Below are positions 1 to 8,427 of a DNA stretch of 64,000 nt, piece by piece (within the stretch, counting starts at the first letter, position 1; each line of letters begins with the position of its first letter). The notes beneath the pieces were generated by a model. That model saw only the letters and a program-made list of their open reading frames with translations. It was not told the origin of the DNA and did not search any database. The position numbers and the translations under genes were made by a program. This DNA comes from Microlunatus speluncae (GTDB lineage: Bacteria; Actinomycetota; Actinomycetes; Propionibacteriales; Propionibacteriaceae). The stretch is from positions 1 to 64,000 of the forward strand of contig NZ_VKCZ01000018.1 in NCBI RefSeq assembly GCF_009299835.1. Reading direction: 5' to 3'.

Positions 1-1
1 G

Positions 2-79
2 AACGCTCGACCCCGACCCACCCTCGACCTCAAGACCCCAGCACAGGCCCTGAACAAATTCCTGACCAAAGTTGCTTAG
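2..79 (+). mobile_element. C-terminal fragment of an IS30-type transposase
   Basis: The frame from base 2 to the TAG at 77-79 reads as 25 residues with the pattern RPRPTL-D-LKTPAQALN, which matches the usual C-terminal end of IS30-family transposases (RPRKTLG-x-KTPAEALN). The rest of the element lies outside the window to the left. No clear terminal inverted repeat could be fixed after the stop. The identification rests on a short motif, but that motif is very characteristic of the family. Confidence 0.7.
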
Positions 80-170
80 ACCGCTTGACTTTGGGGCTGC
101 TGCCGCGTCGTTATCGTCACACTCGACGACGCTGCCGGACCGGCCGCCGGGAGAGGCACCGAGTGGCTGC

Positions 171-255
171 CCCTTCGACAGGCTCAGGACATGCTTCGAG
201 GGGCTCAGGGAACGGAACAGGCGCCCTTCAACGGGGCTCAGGGAGCGGAACAGGC
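171..255. repeat. Degenerate tandem copies of the dispersed REP-like repeat
   Basis: Three imperfect copies of the arm CCCTTCGACAGGCTCAGGGA lie in a row in the same orientation at about 171-187, 193-216 and 223-247, each losing bases relative to the intact copies elsewhere in the window. They fill the gap between the transposase remnant and the first gene. The decay suggests an old copy. Confidence 0.7.
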
Positions 256-288
256 GGTTGTCCGGGACGTAGGTTTGGCGTTACACTC

Positions 289-324
289 TGATTCCAGAAT
301 ATGGGTCATTGATTCCACAATATG
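289..324. promoter_or_regulatory. Two direct repeats with a 21-bp period upstream of the amidohydrolase pair
   Basis: TGATTCCAGAATATG at 289-303 and TGATTCCACAATATG at 310-324 differ at one base and are exactly 21 bp apart, about two helical turns. They lie 28 bp upstream of the first start codon in an AT-richer stretch. This is the layout of a tandem operator for a transcription factor. Which family binds is not clear from the sequence. Confidence 0.5.
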
Positions 325-351
325 ACACTGATCTGATATCGAGGTAGGGCG

Positions 352-1455
352 ATGGAGTCTCCCGGCGGCGCGGCGCTTGCGGAGTATGCCCGCCCGGCGG
401 CCTGGGGTGACGTCGACGTGGTCGATGCCGACGTCCAGCTGACGGTGCCGTCGCTGGCGGTGCTGACGCCCTATCTCGAGTCGCGCTGGCGGGACTATCT
501 GGCCGAGTCCGGGATGGGCAAGCCGGAGTCGAATCTCTATCCGAGTGTCGAGGGCGTGTTCCTGCCCGGCAGTCGGCCGGCGGACGGTCCACCCGGATCG
601 AGTCTGGAGCTGACCCGGGCCCAGTTGCTGGATCCGTGGCGGACGGCCATCGCGATCATGAACTGCACGTTCGCCGTGGACGCCGTCCACAATGATGATC
701 TTGCCGCCGCCCTGGCCACGGCGGTCAACCGCTGGCAGTCCGAGCACTGGCTTCAGCGGGAGCCGCGGCTGCGCGGATCGCTGGTCGTCCCGTCGCAGAA
801 CGCGGCGCTGGCGGTGGCCGAGATCGAGCGCTGGGCCGGTCACCCCGAGTTCGTCCAGGTGACCCTGCCCGCCCGGTCCCGGGAGCCGCTCGGCCGCCGC
901 GCCTACTGGCCGATCTTCGCCGCGGCCGAGCGGGCCGGGCTGGTGGTCGGCATCCAGGCCGGCGGGGCCAGCGGCAATCCGATCACACCGGTGGGCTGGC
1001 CGACCTACTATCTCGAGGACTACGTGGCGGTGGCGCAGGCCTTCCAGAACCAGGTGCTGAGCCTGGTCAGCGAGGGTGTGTTCGCCGAGTTCGGTGACCT
1101 CCGGGTGGTCCTGATTGAATCCGGCTTCACCTGGCTGCCGGCGCTGATGTGGCGGTTCGACAAGAACTGGAAGGGGTTGCGCCGCGAGGTGCCCTGGGTT
1201 CGGCAGCCACCCTCGGAGATCATCCGGCAGCGGCTTCGGTTCACGGTGCAGCCGCTGGACGCGCCGGCCGCCGATCCGCTGCTGCTCCAGGTGATCGACC
1301 AGCTCGGCGATCCCGGACTGCTGTTGTTCTCCACCGACTATCCGCACCTGCAGTTTCCGGCGGCCGCGGCGGCCCTGCCGGCCGCACTGCCGGACGAGTT
1401 GAGCCGCGCGATCCTCGGCGGCAACGCCCGGGACACCTACCGGCTGGGGAGTTGA
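352..1455 (+). CDS. Amidohydrolase-2 family protein with missing metal ligands
   Basis: This 367-residue protein has the fold signature of the PF04909 amidohydrolases (ACMSD and related decarboxylases or hydrolases), and it is clearly a paralogue of the next gene along its whole length. The start has a good ribosome binding site (AGGTAGGG at 342-349). Two expected metal-binding histidines are glutamines: the N-terminal D-x-D-x-H motif reads D25-A-D27-V-Q29, and the GIH motif reads GIQ with Q202. The later FSTDYPH motif is kept. It may be a non-catalytic partner of the downstream enzyme. It ends 2 bp before that gene, so the two are almost certainly co-translated. Confidence 0.8.
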   Translation: MESPGGAALAEYARPAAWGDVDVVDADVQLTVPSLAVLTPYLESRWRDYLAESGMGKPESNLYPSVEGVFLPGSRPADGPPGSSLELTRAQLLDPWRTAIAIMNCTFAVDAVHNDDLAAALATAVNRWQSEHWLQREPRLRGSLVVPSQNAALAVAEIERWAGHPEFVQVTLPARSREPLGRRAYWPIFAAAERAGLVVGIQAGGASGNPITPVGWPTYYLEDYVAVAQAFQNQVLSLVSEGVFAEFGDLRVVLIESGFTWLPALMWRFDKNWKGLRREVPWVRQPPSEIIRQRLRFTVQPLDAPAADPLLLQVIDQLGDPGLLLFSTDYPHLQFPAAAAALPAALPDELSRAILGGNARDTYRLGS

Positions 1456-1457
1456 TC

Positions 1458-2555
1458 ATGACGCAGGGTCTGTTGTCCCGTGAGAAATCCGGCCGGACCA
1501 CGCCGGCGATCATCGACTGCGACATCCACAACGTGCTGTCGCCCGGATCGCTGGATCCGTTCCTGTCCGAGCGCTGGCGCCGGCACCATCACGAGTTCGG
1601 GCCGCGGGGCCATCCCGGCTCGGTCTATCCGAAGGGTGCGCCGCACGCCGCTCGCGGCGACGCCTGGCCGCCGTCCGGCCTGTTGCCCGGTGCCGATCTT
1701 GATTTCATGCGCGAGCAGCATCTCGATCCGCTCAACGTCGAGTACGGCATCCTCAACTGCCTCGGCCCGGCCGGCACCCAGCTGAACGGTGAGTATTCCG
1801 CGGCGCTGGCCGCCGCGACCAACGACTGGCAGCTCGCCGAGTGGTACGAGAAGGAGCCCCGGCTGCGCTGTGGGGTGGTGGTGCCGACCGAGGATCCTGA
1901 TCTTGCCGTCCGGGAGATCGATCGGGTCGGTGATCATCCGGCCTTCGTCCAGGTGCTGCTGGCCGTGCGTACCGCGGAGCCGTTGGGCCGGCGCAAGTAC
2001 TGGCCGATGTATGAGGCAGCCGAACGGCACGGGCTGCCGATCGGGATCCACTTCGGCGGCGGCTCCCGCGGCGTGCCGATCTCGGCGACCGGCTGGCCGT
2101 CGTACTACATCGAAGATCACACCGGGATGGCGCAGGCCTTCCAGGCCCACGTCGCCAGCTACGTGATCGAGGGCGTCTTCGAGCGGTTCCCGGCGCTGAA
2201 GGTGGTGCTGATCGAGGGTGGCTTCGCCTGGCTGCCGGCGCTGGCCGGGCGACTTGATCATCACTGGCAGCGGCTCCGGGCCGAGGTGCCGCAGCTGACC
2301 CGGCCGCCGTCGTCGTACATCCGCGAGTCGATCTGGATGACCACCCAGCCGATCGAGGAACCGCACCGGCCCAAGGATCTGCTCACCCTGTTCGATCAGC
2401 TCGGCGGCGTGGACAAGATCATGTTCTCCACCGACTATCCGCACTGGGATTTCGACAATCCCGCGAAGGCGTTCCAGGTGCCGCTGCCGGCGCCGGTGCG
2501 GGAGCGCATCTTCACCGAGAACGCCCGCGAGCTGTACCGACTTCCCGGAAGGTAG
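1458..2555 (+). CDS. Amidohydrolase-2 family protein, catalytic paralogue
   Basis: This 365-residue PF04909 amidohydrolase has an intact metal site: D20-C-D22-I-H24, H198 in GIHFGG, and the C-terminal FSTDYPH motif. Family members are zinc-dependent hydrolases or non-oxidative decarboxylases acting on small carboxylic or lactone substrates; the substrate here is unknown. The ATG at 1458 follows the stop of its paralogue by 2 bp in a TTGATCATG context. The gene is followed 10 bp later by an arabinofuranosidase, which hints at a role in sugar or plant-phenolic side-chain breakdown, but that is inference. Confidence 0.85.
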   Translation: MTQGLLSREKSGRTTPAIIDCDIHNVLSPGSLDPFLSERWRRHHHEFGPRGHPGSVYPKGAPHAARGDAWPPSGLLPGADLDFMREQHLDPLNVEYGILNCLGPAGTQLNGEYSAALAAATNDWQLAEWYEKEPRLRCGVVVPTEDPDLAVREIDRVGDHPAFVQVLLAVRTAEPLGRRKYWPMYEAAERHGLPIGIHFGGGSRGVPISATGWPSYYIEDHTGMAQAFQAHVASYVIEGVFERFPALKVVLIEGGFAWLPALAGRLDHHWQRLRAEVPQLTRPPSSYIRESIWMTTQPIEEPHRPKDLLTLFDQLGGVDKIMFSTDYPHWDFDNPAKAFQVPLPAPVRERIFTENARELYRLPGR

Positions 2556-2565
2556 TGATCACCGC

Positions 2566-4098
2566 ATGACCGCTGTCCGACTGTCCGTGCTCCCCGAGGA
2601 GCCCATCGGCCGCATCGCCCCCGAACTGCACGGCCAGTTCGCCGAACATCTCGGCGAGTTGATCTATCCCGGCATCTGGGTCGGCCCGGACAGCTCCGTA
2701 CCGAATGTGGACGGGCTGCGGACCGATGTGATCGAGGCGCTCAAGGGATTGCGGATCCCGGTCCTGCGCTGGCCCGGCGGCTGCTTCGCCGACGACTACC
2801 ACTGGCGGGACGGGATCGGGCCGCGGGAAGACCGGCCGACCCGGCTGAACATCCACTGGGGCATGGCCGAGGAACCGAACGCATTCGGCACCCACGAGTT
2901 CCTCGCGTTCGCCAAGGCCATCGGCGCGGAACCCTACCTGGCAACGAATCTGGGCTCCGGCACGCCGCAGGAGATGCGGGACTGGATCGAGTACTGCAAC
3001 CATCCATCCGGCACCACCCTGTCCGACGAGCGCCGGGCCAACGGCGCGGAGGACCCGTTCGACATCCGCTGGTGGGGGATCGGCAACGAGAACTGGGGTT
3101 GCGGCGGGAACCTGACGCCGGAGTTCTACGCCGAGGAGTACGCCCGCTACCGCACCTTCGCCTTCCCCTTCGGCGGCACCGTCAACGCGCCCGTCGCCTG
3201 CGGCCCGAACGGCTGGGACTGGCCCTGGACCCGGCGCTTCTTCGACCAGATCGCCCGCGGCACCCGGGGCAACCGGCTGGACAAGGTCGAATACTTCGCC
3301 GCCCACTACTACTGCCGCACCGCCGGCACCGCGACCGAATACACCGACGCGCAGTGGCTGGAACTGCTGACCAAGGCGATCGGTATCGAGGGCGTGATCA
3401 CCGGCCACCGGGCGATCATGGACGGCTACGACCCGGACCGCCGGATCGGCCTGATCCTGGACGAGTGGGGCACCTGGCATCCGCCCCAGGAAGGCAAGCC
3501 GCCGCGCGGGCTCTACCAGCAGAACACGATCCGCGACGCCTGTGTCGCCGCGCTCAGCCTGGACATCTTCCACAACCACGCCGACAAGCTGGTGATGGCC
3601 AACATCGCGCAGTTGATCAACGTGCTGCAGGCGATGCTGCTGGTGGACGAGACCCGGGTCGTCGCCACGCCGACCTATCACGTCTTCGCGCTGTACGCCG
3701 AGCATCAGGGCGGCACCGCGCTGCGCGTGGTCAGCGACGCGCCGGTGATCAGCAACGGCGAGGACGGCCAGGCCCAGGCCTCGCTCTGCTACGAGGACAA
3801 GCGCACCGTCGAGCTGCGCGCCGTGAGCGGCTCCGCCTCGGTCCGCGACGGCCGGCTCTGTCTGACGCTGGTCAACGCGGATCCGAACGCCGAGGCCGAC
3901 GTCGAACTGACCGTCCGGGGTGGTGCCGTCTCCGACGCGACCATGATCACCTTGGCCACCGACGACATCCATGATCACAATACGTTCGAGGATCCGGATC
4001 GAGTTGCACCCGGTGCGGCGAAGTCCGTTGCAGGCAACGGCTCCCTTCGACTCACCTTGCCAGCCGCCAGCGTCAGCCGGATCACCGGCCGCCTCTGA
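2566..4098 (+). CDS. abfA: Alpha-L-arabinofuranosidase, GH51
   Basis: This 510-residue GH51 retaining enzyme releases terminal alpha-L-arabinofuranose from arabinan or arabinoxylan side chains. The acid/base glutamate is E175 in the motif GNENWGCGG, and the nucleophile is E300 in ILDEWGTWH; RWPGGCF near residue 68 is also typical. No signal peptide is visible, so it should act in the cytoplasm on imported oligosaccharides. It is the last gene of a three-gene run with the two amidohydrolases. The C-terminal region is the usual GH51 beta domain. The residue matches make the family certain; the preferred substrate is not known. Confidence 0.95.
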   Translation: MTAVRLSVLPEEPIGRIAPELHGQFAEHLGELIYPGIWVGPDSSVPNVDGLRTDVIEALKGLRIPVLRWPGGCFADDYHWRDGIGPREDRPTRLNIHWGMAEEPNAFGTHEFLAFAKAIGAEPYLATNLGSGTPQEMRDWIEYCNHPSGTTLSDERRANGAEDPFDIRWWGIGNENWGCGGNLTPEFYAEEYARYRTFAFPFGGTVNAPVACGPNGWDWPWTRRFFDQIARGTRGNRLDKVEYFAAHYYCRTAGTATEYTDAQWLELLTKAIGIEGVITGHRAIMDGYDPDRRIGLILDEWGTWHPPQEGKPPRGLYQQNTIRDACVAALSLDIFHNHADKLVMANIAQLINVLQAMLLVDETRVVATPTYHVFALYAEHQGGTALRVVSDAPVISNGEDGQAQASLCYEDKRTVELRAVSGSASVRDGRLCLTLVNADPNAEADVELTVRGGAVSDATMITLATDDIHDHNTFEDPDRVAPGAAKSVAGNGSLRLTLPAASVSRITGRL

Positions 4099-4111
4099 CC
4101 AGCGTTGGGTA

Positions 4112-4271
4112 TTCGTTCCCTGAGCGTGTCCGTGTTCGTACCCTGATCCGTTCGTTCCCTGAGCCCGTCGAAGGGCCAGACCTTGCCGTTCTCCCGGGGT
4201 TCCGTCAGGCCGAAACCGGCGGGAGAACGGGCGCTGTCTGGTTTGGCCCCTTCGACAGGCTCAGGGAACGG
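4112..4271. repeat. Facing REP-like repeat pair enclosing a second hairpin
   Basis: A partial arm lies at 4112-4128. An intact arm (GTTCCCTGAGCCCGTCGAAG) lies at 4152-4176 and its inverted copy at 4246-4270. Between them a perfect 11-bp inverted repeat (4186-4196 against 4220-4230, CCGTTCTCCCG) forms an inner stem. The pair sits between the convergent ends of the arabinofuranosidase and the response regulator, where it could act as a bidirectional terminator. Confidence 0.8.
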
Positions 4272-4306
4272 GACGAGCCCGCGCCAGCGCCCGACCAGGG
4301 CCAGGC

Positions 4307-4942
4307 TCAGTCGAGGAGGTGTTGGCGGTAGGCCTCGCCGACGGCGCCAGCCCGATCGCGGACGCCGAGTTTGTCGAAGATGTGCACGAGGTGGGTCTTG
4401 ATGCTGGCCTCGCTGATGAAGAGCCGGTCGGCGGCCTCGCGGTTGGAGGCGCCGGCGGCGACCAGGGCCAGCACCTCGAGTTCGCGCGGGCTGAGCGGGC
4501 TCGGAGGCGGGGTGCGGAGCCGGTCGACCAGGCGGCCGACGACGGCGGGAGACAGGACGGTCTTGCCCGCGGCTGCGGCCCGGACCGCCTCCAGGAGTTC
4601 GGCGGTCGGCGCGTCCTTGAGCAGGTAGCCGACCGCGCCCGCCTCGACCGCGGGCAGCACGTCGGTGTCGGCGTCAAAGGTGGTGAGCACCAGGATCGGC
4701 AGCCTCGGAGCGGTCTCGGCCAGTCGCCGGATCGCCGTGACCCCGTCGATCTTCGGCATCCGCAGGTCCATCAGCACGACGTCCGGGGTCAGCGTGCCGG
4801 CCAGGGTGACGGCCTCGTCACCGTCACCGGCCTCACCGACGACGACGAAGTCGGGCTCGCCGCTGAACGCGGCCCGCAGCCCCTCCCGGACGATCGGGTG
4901 ATCATCGACGATCAACAGCCGGATCGGTTCCCTGGCGTTCAT
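4307..4942 (-). CDS. NarL/FixJ-type response regulator
   Basis: This 211-residue protein has a receiver domain (about residues 7-120) with the acidic pair D13-D14 and phospho-acceptor D59 in LMDLRMP. A LuxR-type helix-turn-helix (about 145-205) contains LSPRELEVL and IKTHLVHIFDKLGV. It is the output partner of the histidine kinase just upstream. The ATG at 4942 is chosen because GGAGG lies 7 bases before it; an ATG at 4948 would overlap the kinase stop as ATGA. The likely target is the ABC exporter operon it belongs to. Confidence 0.95.
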   Translation of the reverse strand: MNAREPIRLLIVDDHPIVREGLRAAFSGEPDFVVVGEAGDGDEAVTLAGTLTPDVVLMDLRMPKIDGVTAIRRLAETAPRLPILVLTTFDADTDVLPAVEAGAVGYLLKDAPTAELLEAVRAAAAGKTVLSPAVVGRLVDRLRTPPPSPLSPRELEVLALVAAGASNREAADRLFISEASIKTHLVHIFDKLGVRDRAGAVGEAYRQHLLD

Positions 4943-4944
4943 GA

Positions 4945-6180
4945 TCATTCCTCCGCAGTCGTTCGCGGCACCTGGATGCTGATCGCGGTGCCCTGTCCGT
5001 CCGAGCTCTCGATCTCCAGCGTGCCAGCCACGGCTCGCAACCGTTGCCGCATCGCCGCCAGCCCGAATCCGGTGGCACTGGCGCCGGGGTCGAAGCCGAC
5101 ACCGTCGTCGCGGAGGTCGAGCAACACCACGTCGTCCAGATAGGAGAGGGTGAGGCCGGCCCGGCTCGCCCGGGCGTGCCGGGCGACGTTGGTCAAACCT
5201 TCCTGCGCGGCCCGGAACAGCGCGACCTCGATCGCCGTCGGCAGCGGACCGGCGACGCCGGTGACCTGGACCGTCGCCGGGACCTCGTGCGCCTCGGACC
5301 AGCGCTCCGCCAGCGCCGCCAGTGCGGCCGGCAGTTGCGAATCCGCCAGCCCGCCGGGTCGCAGCGCCTGGACCGAGCGGCGCACCTCGGCCAGGCTCTC
5401 CCGGGCCAGCGACTCGACCCGGCCCAGGTGGAACCGCCACTGATCGGGGTCGTCGGCGGCCCGTTCGGCGGCGCGGACCTGGGTGACGATGCCGGTCAGG
5501 CCCTGGGCCAGGGTGTCGTGGATGTCGCGGGCCAGCCGTTGCCGCTCGGCCACCTGGCCGCTCTCCCGGGCCCGCTCCAGGAGCAGCGTGTGCAGCCCGG
5601 CGTTCTCCGCAAGGGCCGCCTCCAATTGCCGATTCGCCGCCGCGAGCTCCGCGGTCGCCCGCCGGCGCCGGCGGTCCTCGACCACGCCGATCCAGCCGGC
5701 CACGACCACCGGGACGAAGATCCCGATCGGCAGGATGAACACCAGCGCATCGCTCGGCACCCCGATGGCGATCAGCCCGGCGTACTGCCCGACGGCAGTC
5801 GCCGTCACCGCGATCAGCACCCAGTAGCCCGAGAACAGGGTGAATGCGTACGGATAGCCGACCCAGCCGAACGCGAAGAAGGCCGGACTGCGGACGGCGA
5901 GCAGCGCGCACAGGATCAGCAGCCCGGCGAAGAGGATCGGCACCAGCCAGGGCAGCTCGGTGCGCCGCGGTTGCCACCACGCCGATCCGGCCAACCAGGC
6001 CAGGGCCAACACGACCAGCAGCATCGTGTCCGCCGCCATCGCCGCAGCCGCGCCGGTGGCCGCGGCGAAGCCGATCGCGGCGGCCAGCCCGGCCACCCCG
6101 AGCGCCGGGCACAGCCAGCGGTCCCGCCGCTCGACCGCCGGGTCACGGTCGAGCGGGCGGACGATGCCGGTCGGGCCCAT
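4945..6180 (-). CDS. Two-component sensor histidine kinase, NarL-partner type
   Basis: This protein of about 411 residues has several N-terminal hydrophobic segments (roughly residues 25-170), a coiled-coil-like linker, a HisKA_3 dimerisation domain with the phosphorylated histidine in RDIHDTLAQGL, and a HATPase_c domain with NVARHA and DDGVGFD. It probably senses a membrane or envelope signal and phosphorylates the adjacent regulator. The ATG at 6180 has GGGAGTGAG just upstream; an ATG at 6195 would overlap the permease stop by 10 bp. Genetic coupling to an ABC exporter is typical of drug- or lipid-sensing systems. Confidence 0.92.
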   Translation of the reverse strand: MGPTGIVRPLDRDPAVERRDRWLCPALGVAGLAAAIGFAAATGAAAAMAADTMLLVVLALAWLAGSAWWQPRRTELPWLVPILFAGLLILCALLAVRSPAFFAFGWVGYPYAFTLFSGYWVLIAVTATAVGQYAGLIAIGVPSDALVFILPIGIFVPVVVAGWIGVVEDRRRRRATAELAAANRQLEAALAENAGLHTLLLERARESGQVAERQRLARDIHDTLAQGLTGIVTQVRAAERAADDPDQWRFHLGRVESLARESLAEVRRSVQALRPGGLADSQLPAALAALAERWSEAHEVPATVQVTGVAGPLPTAIEVALFRAAQEGLTNVARHARASRAGLTLSYLDDVVLLDLRDDGVGFDPGASATGFGLAAMRQRLRAVAGTLEIESSDGQGTAISIQVPRTTAEE

Positions 6181-6185
6181 CGGAC

Positions 6186-6923
6186 TCACTCCCATCGGAA
6201 CAGTTTGATCGCACCGGCCCCGCAGACCACGGTGATCAACACCAGGGCGAGGAGGTGACCCTGTTCGGGAAACGTACCGCCCCAGGCGTCCCGCAGTCCC
6301 TGCATGGTCGCACCGAGCGGCGTGAACTGGCTGATCCGAGCCAGCTCGGGCGACATCGCCTCGGTCGGCAGGGCCACGCCGCTGAGGAACAGGCTGGGGA
6401 AGAACACGAACAGGCCGATCCCGGTGGCCGCGTTGCCGGTTCGGGAGACGGCGGCGACCAGCAGACCGAGCGCCAGCAGGGCCAGCACGCCGAGGACGAA
6501 CGCGACCGCGACCGCGCCGAGGTGCGCGGGCAGCGACCAGTCGAACGCGAAGTGGCCGACCAAGGTGACCAGCAGCAGGGTGGCCAGGGCCATGCCGCCG
6601 CTGACCACGAGCTGGGCGACCAGCACCATGGCCGGTCGGGTCGGGGTGGTGGCCAGTCGACGGAGGATGCCCTTCTCCCGATAGCCGGCCAGGGTCGACG
6701 GCATGATCAGGATGGACATGATCGCCAGCGTCAGCACCAGGACCATCGCCGGGAAGTAGCTCAGCAGCGGGCCGCGCAGCTCCTCGGGCGTTCCGGCCGG
6801 GTTCAAGATCGTTCCGAACACGATCACCAGCAGCAGCGGCAGTCCCGGGACGAAGAACACCGACTCCGGGGCCCGGACGAAGAGGAGGAACTCAGTGAAG
6901 ATCAACTTTCGCAAGGCCTTCAT
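6186..6923 (-). CDS. ABC-2 type transporter permease
   Basis: This 245-residue membrane protein has about six hydrophobic segments and the ABC-2 permease pattern: GYREKGILRRLATTP after the third segment and a conserved FFPSLFLSGVALP region. It is the membrane half of an exporter with the upstream ATPase. The start at 6923 follows GGAG with a 5-base spacer that is itself TGATC; an in-frame GTG two codons earlier is less likely. The substrate is unknown; drugs, lipids or peptides are usual for this family. Confidence 0.92.
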   Translation of the reverse strand: MKALRKLIFTEFLLFVRAPESVFFVPGLPLLLVIVFGTILNPAGTPEELRGPLLSYFPAMVLVLTLAIMSILIMPSTLAGYREKGILRRLATTPTRPAMVLVAQLVVSGGMALATLLLVTLVGHFAFDWSLPAHLGAVAVAFVLGVLALLALGLLVAAVSRTGNAATGIGLFVFFPSLFLSGVALPTEAMSPELARISQFTPLGATMQGLRDAWGGTFPEQGHLLALVLITVVCGAGAIKLFRWE

Positions 6924-6936
6924 GATCACTCCTTCG

Positions 6937-7845
6937 TCAGTTCTCGAACGGTCGGCCGGTGAGCGTCACGAAGGCGTCCTCGAGGGTCGCTCGCTCCAGG
7001 TGCAGGTCCTCGGCCCGGATGTCCTGCCGGTGCAGGGCGACGGCCACGGACTGCAGCACCGGACCGGAGCCGGTGATCGTCAACTGTCCGCCGCTCTGCT
7101 GGACCTCGATGACCTCCGGCAGCGAGCTCAGCAGTCCGTCCGGTACGGCCGCGGACGGCCGGAACCGGATCCGCTGACCGCCGGCCACCCGATCGACCAG
7201 GCCGGCAGGCGTGTCCAGCGCGACGATCCGGCCGTCGTTGATCACCGCGATCCGGTCACAGAGCCGCTCGGCCTCTTCCATGAAGTGGGTGACCAGCACC
7301 ACGGTGACGCCGCGGTCGCGGATCGCCTCGATCAGCGACCAGGCGCCGCGGCGGGCCTGCGGATCGAGCCCGGTGGTCAGTTCGTCGAGCACGGCGATCT
7401 CCGGGTTCCCGATCAGCGCCAAGGCGATGAACAGCCGCTGCTTCTGTCCGCCGGACAACCGGGCGAACGCCGCGTTCCGCTTCTCGGTCAGACCCCAGTC
7501 GTCGATCAACCGGTCCGGGTCCGCCGGGTCGGGATAGAACGACGCGTACAGTCCCAGCGCCTCCCGGACCGTCAGTCGTTCGGGCAGTTCGCTCTCCTGC
7601 AGTTGCACGCCGACCCGATGCCGCAGCCGTCGCCCGTCTCGCTGCGGGTCCAGCCCGAGCACCCGCACCGAGCCGGAATCCGGTCGGCGCAACCCGTTCA
7701 CGCATTCCACCGTGGTGGTCTTGCCGGCGCCGTTCGGGCCGAGGATGCCGAAGATCTCGCCCCGCTCGACCGCGAACGACACCCCGCGCAGGGCGATCTT
7801 GTCGCGATAACGCTTGTGCAGTTCGGTGACCTCGATGACCGCCAT
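6937..7845 (-). CDS. ABC transporter ATP-binding protein
   Basis: This 302-residue ATPase of the DrrA/CcmA class has Walker A GPNGAGKTT at residues 36-44, signature LSGGQKQRL, and Walker B ending in LDELTTGLDP (an E to T variant of the usual DEPTTGLDP). A C-terminal accessory domain typical of drug-exporter ATPases follows. The ATG at 7845 has GGAGG at 7855-7859, so the longer frame to 7920 is rejected. It is the first gene of the minus-strand operon ATPase, permease, kinase, regulator. Confidence 0.93.
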   Translation of the reverse strand: MAVIEVTELHKRYRDKIALRGVSFAVERGEIFGILGPNGAGKTTTVECVNGLRRPDSGSVRVLGLDPQRDGRRLRHRVGVQLQESELPERLTVREALGLYASFYPDPADPDRLIDDWGLTEKRNAAFARLSGGQKQRLFIALALIGNPEIAVLDELTTGLDPQARRGAWSLIEAIRDRGVTVVLVTHFMEEAERLCDRIAVINDGRIVALDTPAGLVDRVAGGQRIRFRPSAAVPDGLLSSLPEVIEVQQSGGQLTITGSGPVLQSVAVALHRQDIRAEDLHLERATLEDAFVTLTGRPFEN

Positions 7846-8031
7846 GGCCGTTCCTCCTGGTTCGCCGTTACCGACGAGCCTGCCCGGGGCTTCGCTTCCA
7901 CGGATCAACGGAACGGCCATCCGATCGATCGATTTCGTACGTCATCCGAACGGCCGTCGTATCCACCGAACGATGGATTGACGGGCCGTGCCGACGAACT
8001 GTGATCAAGCTATTGGGCTGGCGTCCTGCCG

Positions 8032-8163
8032 CGGTGGGGTCTGGGGGATAGGTGCGCGGGCAACCAGTCGCCCGCGGTCAGTCTCTGCCGCTACCGCTAT
8101 TTGGGTGTGCGGGCGACGGCCAGTCCCATCCACGCCCGCGCACCTATCCCCCAGACCCCACCG
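8032..8163. repeat. Perfect 30-bp inverted repeat with a 72-bp spacer
   Basis: The arms 8032-8061 and 8134-8163 are exact reverse complements over 30 bases (each starts CGGTGGGGTCTGGGGGATAG when read inward from its outer end). The spacer holds a shorter internal pairing (GTCGCCCGC against GCGGGCGAC), so a long branched hairpin is possible. It lies in the 582-bp gene-free stretch 7846-8427, in which I also see only the repeat pair at 8263-8336. It could be a miniature mobile element or a structured terminator. Confidence 0.85.
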
Positions 8164-8262
8164 CTCCCTTGGGAGCGCACAGGGGTTTACCGCCACAGCC
8201 GAGCGGAACCCTCGTCTTGCCGACCGCCAAACCGAGCGTATGGCTGATCACGAGGGCTTGTT

Positions 8263-8336
8263 CCGTTCCCTGAGCCTGTCGAAGGGCAAGCCTCATGACA
8301 CCCGACCTGCCTGCCCTTCGACAGACTCAGGAACGA
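8263..8336. repeat. Facing REP-like repeat pair
   Basis: The arm CGTTCCCTGAGCCTGTCGAA begins at 8264 and the inverted copy lies at 8312-8336 (it carries an A for G change and lacks one G). The arms can pair into a hairpin with a loop of about 25 bases. It sits downstream of the AztD-like gene and upstream of the exporter operon. Confidence 0.8.
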
Positions 8337-8427
8337 CACGCTGTGATCAGTTCAGGCGCTCGGTTTGGCAGTCGGCAAGATCAGATCCCCGCGAGATGCC
8401 ACCCCATTCAAGTTGAAAGATGGTGAT

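Noticed and set aside
238-1347. Long minus-strand open frame of 369 codons opposite the first amidohydrolase
   Set aside because: The product is rich in Arg, Gly and His with no family pattern; it is a GC-rich shadow of the plus-strand gene.
4307-6112. A single minus-strand frame of 601 codons covering regulator and most of the kinase
   Set aside because: Only its last 211 codons code for the response regulator; the rest is out of frame with the real histidine kinase.
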